A stretch of DNA of 64,000 bases from Apoderus coryli (lineage: Eukaryota; Arthropoda; Insecta; Coleoptera; Attelabidae): contig OU452204.1 in NCBI GenBank assembly GCA_911728435.2, forward strand, positions 7,130,001 through 7,194,000, written 5' to 3'. Each line of letters opens with the position of its first letter. Position 1 is the stretch's first letter. The translations under genes were made by a program, and so were the position numbers. Below are positions 54,150-64,000 of this stretch, piece by piece. Under the pieces are notes generated by a model. The model was not told the origin of the DNA. It did not search any database and worked only from the letters and a program-made list of their open reading frames with translations.

Positions 54150-56111
54150 ATTTTTGGCAGCTGATGTTATAAGGTCATTTACAGGACTTTCAGCCATCAA
54201 TATCCTCCCTGGTTTAACTCTGAGATTATCAGAAATATTAAGTGTAAAGCCGTTTTACATAAGAAATATAAGAATACAAAATCTCGCTATTACTATGACA
54301 AATTCAGTGACATTAGAAGGCTGTTGAAGCAACAAATAACTACCTCGTATAAAAATTACGCGCGTTTTGCTGAGGATCATATTGTCACTGATCCCAGATC
54401 TTTCTGGACATTTGTTAACAGGTCGCGCCAGCAGTCACGCATTCCCGGTTCTATGCAATACAACAACAATGGATCCGCAAAGTATTATTGAAACGTTTGC
54501 TAAATACTTTGAAAGTGTCTTTGTGGGACCTGTGGGTTGTGGTAATGATGATGCATTATCGTGTGGAAATGATATCACATTTGGAAATATAACTGAGGGA
54601 GAGATAGTTATGGCTGCTCGCAAATTAAAGAACAGGTTTACTTCCGGACCTGACGGGATTCCCTCATTCTTGGTCAAAGATACAATTTCAGTAATGTGCG
54701 TTCCTCTGTGTATAATTTATAACTTAATATCAAGACGTAATACTTTTCCTATGGTCTGGAAGAATGCTAAGGTATGTCCTGTTTTCAAGAGCGAAGATCG
54801 TGCGGATATAACCAATTATAGGCCTATATCAATTCTGTCTAATTTTTCTAAATTACTTGAAATAGTCCTTTACGATCGTATTTATCCAATTGTTCAACAT
54901 GGGCTGGTCCAGTATCAGCATGGTTTCATTGCACACAAGTCCACACTTACAAATTTGTCAATTTTTTCACAATACGTGTCTGGGACGTTGGATAACGGCG
55001 GTCAGGTTGACGTTGTATACACCGATTTTTGCAATGCGTTTGATAGAATTGATCATACAATCCTTATACAAAAGCTTCCGCATTTTGGCTTTAGCGCTGA
55101 TGCCGTCTGTCTTCTGCAATCTTATATTACTGATAGAGTTCAGTTTGTGTCATACAATGGATATACATCGACATATTATACAGCTCTATCTGGAGGAACT
55201 CAGGGTTCAAATCTGGGACCTCTATTATTTTTATTATTTATTAATGATTTGGGAGAATTATTGAATTGTAGTAAACTGATTTATGCAGATGATTTAAAGA
55301 TTTTTACAACGATAAGTACGCCGCAGGATTGTATTTCGCTACAGGGCAGTCTTCAATTTGTGAATGCTTGGTGTGAACAAAACGGACTTTCCCTCAATCC
55401 TAAGAAATGTAATGTTGTTTCTTATACCCGCAAAACGTCCCCGACCATCTTTTATTATAACGTAAATGGAGTAATTCTTAATCGAAAGGAGTCTATTAAA
55501 GATCTGGGAGTTACTTTTGACATGCATTTCACTTTCAAGGAACATATTACAGATATGGTGGCTGGTGCGACCAAAGCTTATGGCTTTATTGTTAGAAACA
55601 GCAAATATTTTGAGAGTGTCGATACTTTGAATACTCTATATTTTGCATATGTAAGATCCAAGCTTGAGTATTGCTCTTTGGTCTGGTACCCCTGCTATGA
55701 CTGTGATATTCAAATTATTGAGAAAGTTCAGCGTAAATTTTTAAAATGTTTGTGCTTTAAGATTGATGGAACTTACCCGGATCGCGGAATACTTTACAAA
55801 TATCTTATTGACCGATTTCAATTTCAAAGTTTAAGTTTAAGGAGAAATTTGTTTAGTATAAGCTTCCTATATAAGATATTCAATAGTGATGTAGTGTGCC
55901 CTGAGCTACTGGAAAAGGTATCTCTGTTGGTTCCGCGTATCAATGCTAGAAGTTCTATTGCATTTTATAATGAGCGAGCCAGAACAAATATTATATTAAA
56001 ATCTCCCATTTATTTAATTTGGTTAATGATCAGTGTGATATATTTTTTGATTCTCTGAATGAAATATTGTCTTCTGCGGAATCAATACTAAAGGAACTTG
56101 ATGTTCATTAA
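54150..56111 (+). pseudogene. LINE ORF2, reverse transcriptase part, two frameshifts (copy L3)
   Basis: 5'-truncated: starts near FQPSIFPPWFNSEIIRNIKC (54190), with KNYARFAEDHIVTDPRSFWT then FVNRSRQQSRIPGSMQYN. One frameshift near 54455 leads into the long frame 54367-56058 from MDPQSIIETFAKYFESVFVG. RT: KVCPVFKS...NYRPISILSNFSKLLE, QHGFIAHKSTLTNLS, VDVVYTDFCNAFDRIDHTIL (Asp), LSGGTQGSNLGPLLFLLFIN (GGTQGS for usual GVPQGS), and LIYADDLKIF (YADD). Then VRSKLEYCSLVWYPCY and VQRKFLKCLCFKIDGTYPDR. A frameshift near 56010 separates the real end, ILSSAESILKELDVH, with its stop at 56111. It belongs to the same family as L2 and, more distantly, L1. No endonuclease. Confidence 0.9.
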
Positions 56112-57807
56112 TACTTGTGTACTTTGGTTGATTTTCGTTGTTTATTGATGTACCTACTGTTATTTAATATAGTTAAAAGTCAATTCTCATTCTCTTGATA
56201 TCTGAAAACAGTCACACACACAAAATGCTAGAACTCAGGAATGAATAGTCAGATTGCTGCCAAATTTATACACGTATCGTTTGAAGGTTAGTACTAAATA
56301 AAAATCATATGGAAAAAATTGTAGTAACGCCATCTATGTGTCAGCTTACGGACTTATTGAATGACCCAATATTTAGTCATTGTTGTAAATTTATCATATT
56401 TATTACACGGATTTTGATTGCTGTAGTAATCAAATTCCTAGACAATCATGATGCGTTTCGAAAAAGCAATAGTTATGCTTTTTCGAAACTTTGTTAAGCC
56501 ACTGTGTAAACAAAACCCGTGATAACTCACTAAAAATATTCTGTCATTCTACAAGTTTTATGAATTGTATAATATTATGTATAATTCGCGTACTAGTATA
56601 TGTTTATCAGCAGTCAAACATTATACTATAATATATAGAGTCTGGGATGAAAATTAAAAGAAACAAGGCCAAAATAATAAAATGCTGGCATACACAATAT
56701 GAAATAAAAACCATTTTTTCCTCGCTATTATCAAAAAAGCAGCGGTTTTACTTTGCATTTCAGTAAAGTAATAATTATATAGTATGTGCTATTTCGAAAA
56801 TAAACACTTTTATTACATATTATACACACGAGGTTTCGTTATTTGCTATTTACTACTTCCAATTTAATTGTTATTTTATTTGTTTGTTTGCTTTGGCAAG
56901 TTGTAGAAATTGCAAATTATTGTTTATTGCTAAATGAACGTTTAATACGGTTTAAAATAAATGGACACATGACCTTATTTCAGACAGAGACCTGGGATAG
57001 AGAATGTTGTATATTCTAATTTTATTTATTATTTTTCCAAATTATGTAATCAGTAAAACTCCATTTAAGCAAACACAACATTTACCTAATATTGGTTGAA
57101 CCGGAAATAATATTAATTTTAACGTGAATAATCACTACTACCATCAAAACTATATATTAATGGAATTAAAATGAACTATACATTAAAAGAAAATCTTTGT
57201 TGCCTTCCACATTTGTTCGAATTTATCAAAAAACCAGTTAATCAATTGAATGACATTTACATATTGGCATAAAGAAATTTAAAAACTATTTACTAAATAT
57301 ATTAAAAACTAACTCAAAAATAGAATTACCCCCTAAACCCATCAGAAAAGCAATCAATCAAGCTGATTTAAATTAATTTCTATTAATATCAAAGAAGTAG
57401 TCTATAATTTGGGCCAAAAACCAATTATGATTGAATATGAATATTTATAAGGATGACTAATTCACGACTACTGCACAAAAAGTGAATATCATATAGGATA
57501 ATTGCTTGATTAAATTACATTAAACCACACATGTTTCAAAAACCGCGTTATCATCGTCAGTGTTATCGAAAGATGTATAGAAAGTCTTATATAAATTACA
57601 TTAATTCACCCGTTGAAAAAAGAAAATGTAAATATAGTTTCCTTTCAGAGTTTATGAAGTTGCAAAATGACAAGATTCTGCAACGTTCAAACAATTTTTT
57701 CTTCTTTTCTCATTATTGAGATTAAAAATTAATGAAGTTATATTTTATTAATTTAGAATTTCCCTGTATGAAAAATTCAAGTAATTACCATATTTAAAAA
57801 AAATCAG
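56112..57807. other. no gene recognised
   Basis: The frame at 57531-57719 (FQKPRYHRQCYRKMYRKSYI...) is basic but unrecognised. A perfect hairpin is at 56455-56489. Nothing else. Confidence 0.5.
56455..56489. repeat. perfect 14-bp hairpin
   Basis: GTTTCGAAAAAGCA-ATAGTTA-TGCTTTTTCGAAAC. It lies in noncoding DNA. Confidence 0.8.
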
Positions 57808-57847
57808 ATGTGTCACCCCACAACTTTCCCGGCAAGATACAATATAC
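57808..57847 (-). repeat. composite repeat family S, copy 7 (3' end only)
   Basis: GATGTGTCACCCCACAACTT then TCCCGGCAAGATACAATATA, the end block of the family. It stops exactly where a TACACTATTGGGC element end begins. Confidence 0.75.
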
Positions 57848-57890
57848 ACTATTGGGCAAAAGTAGAGCAACAAAGTCCGTTTATTTTTTT
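57846..57890. repeat. possible Tc1-type element end
   Basis: TACACTATTGGGCAAAAGTA then GAGCAACAAAG, resembling Tc1-family inverted ends (CACTxxxxGxCAAAAGTA), with TA in front. No opposite end was found; a diverged ACAAAACTAAAGCAAC at 58045 could be related. Confidence 0.35.
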
Positions 57891-58029
57891 GAATTTGAAA
57901 AATTAATTATTGTTGTTATCCTCAGCTAATTTTAATGAAATATTATCCCCAATATTAGTAATATTTCACAATATTTTGGTACACTTTAAACGAAATGAAG
58001 GTACAAAATATTTATATTTATAAAAATCG

Positions 58030-58790
58030 ACGAAATGAAGTGCGACAAAACTAAAGCAACACATGTGCGTTCAAAAATAGTCTAAAAAAATGGTCAAAAA
58101 CGAAAAAAAAAATGTTTCCCAAATATACCAGAAAAATTGGCTAATTATATATAGCTTTGATATAAGATAACCTACAAAATGCAGCAGAAATTTTTATTTA
58201 CATAGGCTTTCGTAAATAGTAGAAAACGGGGTACAATAAAAAAAATATTTAAAATGTAAGATTTTTATATTTAACTAGTTGAATTGGTGTTAAAAATACA
58301 CAGGATATTTATAGGTGGTGATTAACATTGAGCGTAAGCAAGGGGTTTAAAAGAGGTTTCAAACATTAAAAAAATCATAGTTCTTAAACTTATCCGAAAT
58401 ATTGAATATTTTTTTGGGCGTTTAATTAAATATAACCTAAAATATTTAACCTAAACAATTAAACCACATTGACATTCGAAAAAAGTGTAAAATGGGGTAA
58501 AACGGTTAGAAAAAACGTATTTCTTAAACATAGCAGAAATATTGACTATTTATTTATAGCTTTGATAGAATATAACCTATAAAATGTGTTATAAATAACT
58601 TGTTTTCATAGGCGTTCGTAAATAGTGTAAAAGGGGTCAAAATAAAAAAATATATACTTCCTAAACTTATTCGAAATACGGAAGAATTTTTCATAGTGTG
58701 ATAGAATATAACCTAAAAAATGTTACATAAATGAACTGGTTCGAAAATAGTGTAAAAAAGGTTCAAAAACGAAATATAAAATATCTACGT
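58030..58790 (+). repeat. degenerate tandem (satellite-like) repeat
   Basis: Four to five units of about 125-165 bases with the shared words GATAGAATATAACCTA, ATAGGC(G/T)TTCGTAAATAGT, GTAAAAGGGGTCAAAA and CTTAAAC(T/A)TA. Best-preserved units are at about 58555-58680 and 58680-58790. A copy in the opposite direction is at 3545-3765. Confidence 0.7.
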
Positions 58791-60147
58791 GCCTCCAAAG
58801 AGAAGAGGAAAGAACAAAGCCCGATACTTATAAATTTTAGTTAAATGACAAAAAAGTCATGAAATTATTAGTTTTACACTTAAATATGGAGAACTATTCG
58901 TGCCTCGAGGGCAAAAGTTAATTTTTTTTATGAAATACTTAGTCCATATTTACGAGTATATAATATTTATTATGATATAGAAAAATTTAATTTTATAATA
59001 CACAACTGCTAAAGGTTCATATTTACTATTTTTTGTTTTGTTTTTCTTGTAAATTTTCAAGATTAATGATTTTTTAACAAAACCTAACCTAGTTTTCTCT
59101 CTGGATGCAAATATAATCTGCATTATATCGTTTTTTCTTGAAAATGATTTAAAATACCGAAAATGAATAAGAATTTTTTTACGAAAAAAGGCTGCTCTTT
59201 CAGATTTTAAAACCTATTTAGCAGAATAGTTATGTCATAATTCGCCAATAGGTTGCAAGTAGCACCCCCTATGAGCAACGTAAAAAAAACAGTGGGAAAA
59301 AGTAACTTTACAGCACTGAGTACTGAAAAGTGCAACTTTACCGAACGGTCGTAGGAAAAAAGTATTTAATAAACATGTCAGGTAACAGTAGGTGCAGACA
59401 TACTACAATTTCAATAATAACACAAAAGAGTTCCATTGCCCACTTTTGAACTCGCAGTCTTACGATTACGAAGCCTTAACGTTAACACATAGACCAACAG
59501 ATATAGGTACATTCATTTTTTAACATTGTCGTTAAATGCAGACGCACATTCGAATGCCAAATGTGTCAACTTCTGTTACATATTTAAAAACAATACTGCC
59601 AGATTTGGTTCATGTAAATGGTATTAAAAATAAGTCAATAAATATATTGTGTAGTGTGTGGATTGTTTAGATTTTGAGAAACTCTACCCGCACTTGAACC
59701 CTGTTTTCGTTGGAGATTAGAGTGAATAAGAGCGATCATGTTATTATTTATTATTATAGTTATGTTGACAAAACAACCGACTGCCAACATTTTTAACGAT
59801 TCAATCCTGCACGCACGCGTATTTGTCCAGGAGTTATCAATGACCTTGCATCTTATCAGCCATTTTGTTTTCTTGATTAAATATAATATTTTTGAAAATT
59901 CGTACGAGTACACGTGTTTGCACACAGCGCCTACTACGAGGGCTTCCTATTATATTTTTACAAACGATCAGTAGATGGTGCTTTTGACAAGTGCCATCAT
60001 TAGCGATAGTTTAGAAATCGAGTCAGTAGTTTTTATCACTGTAAAAATTTTAAGCCCATAAATAAGTTTGTGAAAATATGTATATTATTCCTAAAGGTTT
60101 TCGTTGGATGATCTTTTCCAAATTAAAAAGATCTAACTTCAAGACGC
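58791..60147. other. no gene; tRNA-like and short-repeat scraps
   Basis: Minus strand 59445-59510 contains GGTCTATGTGTTAACGTTAA (box A-like) and GACTGCGAGTTCAAA (box B-like) with a possible CGT anticodon, but stems do not pair. Minus strand 59680-59740 is a copy of the short repeat at 44816. Overlapping frames at 59635 and 59738 are not called. Confidence 0.4.
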
Positions 60148-60690
60148 AAAAATCACTTCGATCAACGTTTGGTAATGAAGCAACATCAGAGAAGCCAGTG
60201 TACAATTGATTTCCAGACTTTCGTCAAGATCGTGCATCAGTTAGTGATAAATCACGTGAATATTGACCAAAACCGACATGATATGAGATAGAGGCATCTC
60301 TCGGCACATCGCAGACTGCAATACATTTGATTTTGTATAAACATTTATTTATTATGATCTTTTATTATGACCGAAGCTCAGAAGAAAAACTCCTGTCAAT
60401 TGGTGGTACGGAAATGCTAAAAAAATTCGACGTAAAAATCCGTATACAACATCGTTACAGGTCACAGGCGAATACACATGGATGTATTTTTTATGAGTCA
60501 GAAACCAAGCAACAATCTACTGTATGGGTGTCCCAAGATTAACCGAATCCCACCAAAGGTGTTCGCACAAGAAGCACTCCCAAGAAAATGATCGGATTCG
60601 GATGTACAGGACACGTTACCGTAATTCCTTTAGTGCCAGTCCAGTTGGACCCCCAGGGGTTCAAGAGAAAAGTAAAGAACAAAAACGTTG
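60148..60690 (+). pseudogene. second mariner transposase, strongly decayed
   Basis: Readable blocks: SLRSTFGNEATSEKPVYN, FPDFRQDRASVSDKSRE, YEIEASLGTSQTAIHLILYK (helix-turn-helix), EMLKKFD, YESETKQQSTVWVSQ, PNPTKGVRTRSTPKKMIG and GCTGHVTVIPL. The first catalytic block (TGDESW) is destroyed and the C-terminal half with the HDNA and YSPDLAP blocks is absent. It differs from the mariner at 23.8 kb (FGNEA...VYNWF type rather than FGDEAPSR...VYRWY), so it is another subfamily. Confidence 0.8.
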
Positions 60691-60730
60691 GCTTGAATTT
60701 ACTTATCAGCGTATAGGTAGATAATAAACC

Positions 60731-61356
60731 ACTCAAAAAAATTAATGAAACAAAAAAATCCAAATATTTCGGTCATTTGTGTCAGGCTGTATTTCGGAGA
60801 AAAATGATTGTATGGACTCTTTAAAAAAAGCATTTCGAAGCTTAAAGATTCTAGTTTTCAGATTTTTTTGCTATTTTTTTTATTGGGAACTACCGTTCTC
60901 ATGCAATCCTAACAGAAAGTGTGAACAAATAATATTACAAATTTTTGCGGACTTGCAAAAATGTTTTTCTACGACTGTCTTTAAATGTCTTTATTATATG
61001 TTCAATCATAATTTGAAAATCTAGTACATTATATTGCTGTTTTTCATTTCCTACTAGTTGCTGGGCAACGCCGACAATACAATTAAACCAAATTGACAGT
61101 TCAAATAATTTAGCTAATTTTGAAGGTTTCAAAGAAATTTATATACCTAATGAAAAACAGTGATATTGATTATAGTTTGCCAATCTAATACTCTTTAACT
61201 CATCGTATTTAGGATTACGCCAACAGGGCGAGTATAGGTAAGTTTCAAAAAAAAACAAATATTTGCCTAAACATTATGATGTTTAATTTATTCAAAAGCA
61301 TTAAAACAGTCGTAGAAAAAGTATAGTGTGAAACTCACATGAAATGACCATTTCCT
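60731..61356 (+). repeat. Tc1-type MITE, first unit of a head-to-tail dimer
   Basis: Starts ACTCAAAAAAATTAATGAAA and runs in parallel with 61357-61972 (616 against 626 bases) with scattered differences. It stops at TTTCCTACTC, an internal site of the element, where the second unit starts. The frames at 60779, 61344 and 61403 are translations of these units. Confidence 0.85.
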
Positions 61357-61357
61357 A

Positions 61358-62131
61358 CTCAAAAAAATTAATGAAGCAAAAAAATCCAAATATTTCGGTC
61401 ATTTGTGTATTTCGGAGAAAAATGATTGTATGGGGCACTTTGAAAAAAGCATTTCGAAGCTTAAAGATTCTAATTTTCAGATTTTTTTGCTATTTTTTTA
61501 TCGGGAACTACCGTTCGCATGCAATCCTAACAGAAAGTGTGAACAAATAATATTACAAATTCTTGTGGACTTGCAAAAATGTTTTTCTACGACTGTCTTT
61601 AAAATGCCTTTATTATATGTTCAATCATAGTTTGAAAATGTAGTACATTATATTGATGTTTTTAATTTCCCACTAGTTGCTGGGCAACGCCGACAATACA
61701 ATTAAACCAAATTGACAGTTCAAATATGTTCGCTAATTTTGAAGGTTTCAAAGCAATTTATATACCTAATGAAGAACAGTGATGGTGATTATAGTTTGCC
61801 AATTTAATACTGTTCAACTCATCGTATTTAGGCTTCCGCCAACAGGGCGAGTATAGGTAAGTTTCAAAAAACAAATATTTGCCTAAACATTATGATGTTT
61901 AATTTATTCAAAAGCATTAAAACAGTCGTAGAAAAAGTATAGTGTGAAACTCACATGAAATGACTATTTCCTACTCCTGTGATTTGCAGCACTCGCGTGC
62001 GGCTCTTGCGAACGATCATACTCGTAGGAAATATATGTCATTAATGTTCGTTGCACAATATACTATTTCCTGTTAGCCTGTTTATTTAGCATTAATTTAT
62101 TTTCTTTAAAACCTTCCTTAATTTTTTTGAG
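61358..62131 (+). mobile_element. Tc1/mariner-type MITE, 774 bp, complete
   Basis: Ends CTCAAAAAAATTAATGAAG (61358) and complement CTCAAAAAAATTAAGGAAG (from 62131), with TA outside both (61356-61357, 62132-62133). No transposase inside. It contains the inverted-repeat core GTATAGTGTGAAACTCACAT ... TTCGTTGCACAATATAC (61937-62073). Confidence 0.8.
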
Positions 62132-62968
62132 TAGCGTATTTTAAGGTGCAGATTGAACATCACAGAATGGGGTTATTCCTTACAAAACTGAAGCCAAATA
62201 TTGATAATTTGCTGTCAATCCATCAATTACCATTAAAATTATAACTATTTTTTTAATTGTTGCTTCACATTGTTGAAGGTACATTATTAATTTTTAATTT
62301 AATTCTATTAAGTATGTAATCATATTAGATATTTTAATAAATAGAACAAAAGAAAATATAGGTAATTTTTTATTTTACTTTTTATTTTTACCCCTCCAAA
62401 TTTAGGGTTGGAAGTCAGCCGGAAAGCAAATTTAGATCGTTAGATCTAATTTTTTCGACGACTGTTTTAGAATATAGGTATTCTGATATCAATAACTGTT
62501 ACAGAATATTGAATATTCCGTAATAGTGTTACAGAATGACGTATTAAGGGTTGCCTATAACTTTAGCGGAATTTATAATTACACAGCGGTGTTTTAACGT
62601 AATTAATAATTATTCGTATAGAGAGAAATGGGCAAATATATTTAAAATCTATATAACAACTGTTTCACTTTTCAATATAACATCTTATTGAAATTTTTTT
62701 AAGTGTTTACATGTAAGTTTTGACAGAAGGACAAATTGTGGAATTCGTTTGACATATATGTCATTATTTGAAAGTATCTTATGTGTAATTCTTTATTTAT
62801 ATTATTTATCAGATATCTACTTATACACATTAAGTTATTAATTATATTATCTTGGTTTTGAAGTTTTAAAAGTACCTACCTATATAAATTGATATAGAAC
62901 TTTTTCAATACAATGTCTAGCGAAGACGAGCTAATTTGTACCCCGCCTGAGATTAGGGAATTCAGTTG
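62132..62968. other. no gene recognised
   Basis: AT-rich; nothing supported. Confidence 0.6.
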
Positions 62969-63112
62969 CAGTCGTAGAAAAGTATAGTCTGTAACACGTG
63001 AGGAATCATCTATTCTCAACTCGTGGACGGTCACCCTCGCCTCTCGGCTCGGGTGACAAATTTCCACTCGTTCAGAATATGCCACATTCCTCACTTGTTG
63101 CAGAATATACTA
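62969..63112. repeat. diverged inverted-repeat core of the MITE family
   Basis: CAGTCGTAGAAAAGTATAGT, then GTAACACGTGAGGAAT (62990-63006), and in inverted order ATTCCTCACTTGTTGCAGAA TATAC (63088-63112). Its right half matches 23735-23782 (GCCACATTC(C/T)TCACTT) as well. The centre is GC-richer (GTCACCCTCGCCTCTCGGCT). The 72-codon minus frame here is not a gene. Confidence 0.6.
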
Positions 63113-64000
63113 TTTTGACGAGTTTTGGTAATATGGTATAGAAATAAGCAGCAGAATGTCCACCGAAACCAGGAAAATTTTGAAAGTGGTATACGAGAAA
63201 AAAAGTTTGAGAACCTTTGCTTTAGAGGATCTAAGAACAGTTAATGCTGTATGGTGTAGTCATTGAAAAAATAACCAAAAATGACACATTAATTTTCATA
63301 CTGAAATACTTTCTTATTGTACACATTCGATTGATTTACTGCTTAATATCTTCTATTTGAAACCTGCTTCGAACGCGCGAATAAGTGTATAAACCATAAA
63401 GGCAAATATTTTGAAAAGCAATAAAACAGTTTGTTTTCTTCCCAGATTTTATAAAACTGAAATTTGCCCTCGTAGCCTAATAGCAGCATAAACATCTTTC
63501 AAAGTATTTATTATTTTCTACCAAAAAGTCCTTCAGAACCATGAACTCTCTATCTAAACAACAATAAATATCTAATAATAATGCGACTTTTACACAAAAT
63601 TGGTATGTAAGCAACGAAATGCATGTGGTGGATATTTATTAAAAATGGTCAACAATGATTTTATATTATGATAAACCTAGTCAGACGCCAAACAATTATC
63701 TTTCGATTATGAAATTTTATAAATAATATAATTTATTCATAACTAGAAGTAATTGAATGATTAACCTATATCCTACTCACGTTAGTCACAGTCATTCATG
63801 AACAACGATAACCGGCCAAACCAGGGAGGTGACATTTCAAAAGGGATGCTTTAATAGTTATTTATTATACAGGGTATCCCACGGTGGATGGGATATTGAT
63901 GTTTATGGAGAAGTACGAACATAACGTAATAAAAAAAAAATTGTTACCAAAATCCTACCTTATTGCGTCAAAGCAACTAAGAAAAACAAATTGCTTTAAC
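63113..64000. other. no gene recognised
   Basis: ATACAGGGTATCCCACGG at 63869 resembles the small-repeat ends seen elsewhere. Nothing else supported. Confidence 0.5.

Noticed and set aside
54435..54677. 80-codon minus-strand frame and other frames inside 54.4-55.6 kb
   Set aside because: Shadows of the LINE L3 reverse transcriptase.
58030..58080. Right end of the Tc1-type element starting at 57846
   Set aside because: ACAAAACTAAAGCAAC is only loosely similar and lies in the same direction, not inverted.
59445..59510. tRNA-Thr gene on the minus strand
   Set aside because: Box A and box B words are present but the anticodon stem and acceptor stem do not pair.
1..64000. CRISPR arrays, operons, bacterial promoters or viral genes
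   Set aside because: No spacer-repeat pattern, no closely packed intact genes, and all recognisable proteins belong to eukaryotic mobile elements.
1..64000. A host gene with exons across the window
   Set aside because: Candidates (the Ser/Arg-rich frame at 230, the frame at 1400, THAP at 33773) are isolated, and no splice-consistent chain of exons could be supported.

Overview
This is AT-rich nuclear DNA (roughly two-thirds A+T by eye) from an animal, almost certainly an arthropod and most likely an insect. The families present point that way: APE-type non-LTR retrotransposons of the CR1/Jockey group with short ATT tails, a Penelope-like element, mariner transposases, hAT elements with 8-bp target duplications, a DUF4817-type helix-turn-helix transposase remnant and a THAP finger. 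I cannot fix the order (hemipteran or beetle would both fit). No host gene is convincingly visible; the window is a transposon graveyard with nested insertions of several ages.

Layout. 1-7.9 kb: a near-identical tandem duplication carrying a small Ser/Arg-rich frame, then degenerate intergenic DNA with two copies of a composite repeat (called family S). 7.9-10.56 kb: a hAT-type element with a 556-codon transposase frame. 10.56-13.8 kb: a LINE interrupted by a foldback MITE with a 12-bp direct repeat around it, and by a family S copy that carries a tRNA-Ala-like segment and is itself split by another LINE 3' end. 14.5-17.3 kb: a decayed DUF4817 transposon, a LINE fragment and a small foldback. 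18.4-19.3 kb: a family S copy interrupted by a hAT MITE. 19.9-23.5 kb: a LINE fragment lying between inverted arms and split by a roughly 2-kb DNA element that itself holds a foldback MITE with 245-bp arms. 23.8-25.0 kb: a full-length dead mariner with both ends.

27.0-29.5 kb: family S, a Penelope-like remnant, then family S with a tRNA-Ala-like segment. 33.8 kb: a broken THAP finger. 37.9-38.5 kb: a hAT MITE. 40.9-44.6 kb: the best-preserved element, a LINE on the minus strand with an uninterrupted 942-codon endonuclease/reverse transcriptase frame and the tail of its first ORF. 45.3-49.8 kb: a decayed relative broken by a 1.39-kb hAT element and a 1.55-kb CACTA-like element. 50-54 kb: LINE scraps, another family S copy and a foldback. 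54.15-56.1 kb: a nearly intact LINE reverse transcriptase of the other family. 57.8-64 kb: satellite-like repeats, a second decayed mariner, a Tc1-type MITE in a head-to-tail dimer, and a divergent copy of its core.

The most unusual theme is a short hairpin module, CTGA(A/T/C)GA - hairpin - GAAAC, which recalls the catalytic core of a hammerhead ribozyme. It recurs at eight places or more, inside unrelated elements (two foldbacks, a hAT MITE, and loose copies). The Penelope-like element nearby matters because that class is known to carry hammerheads. All function calls come from reading motifs by eye; no search or folding was run.
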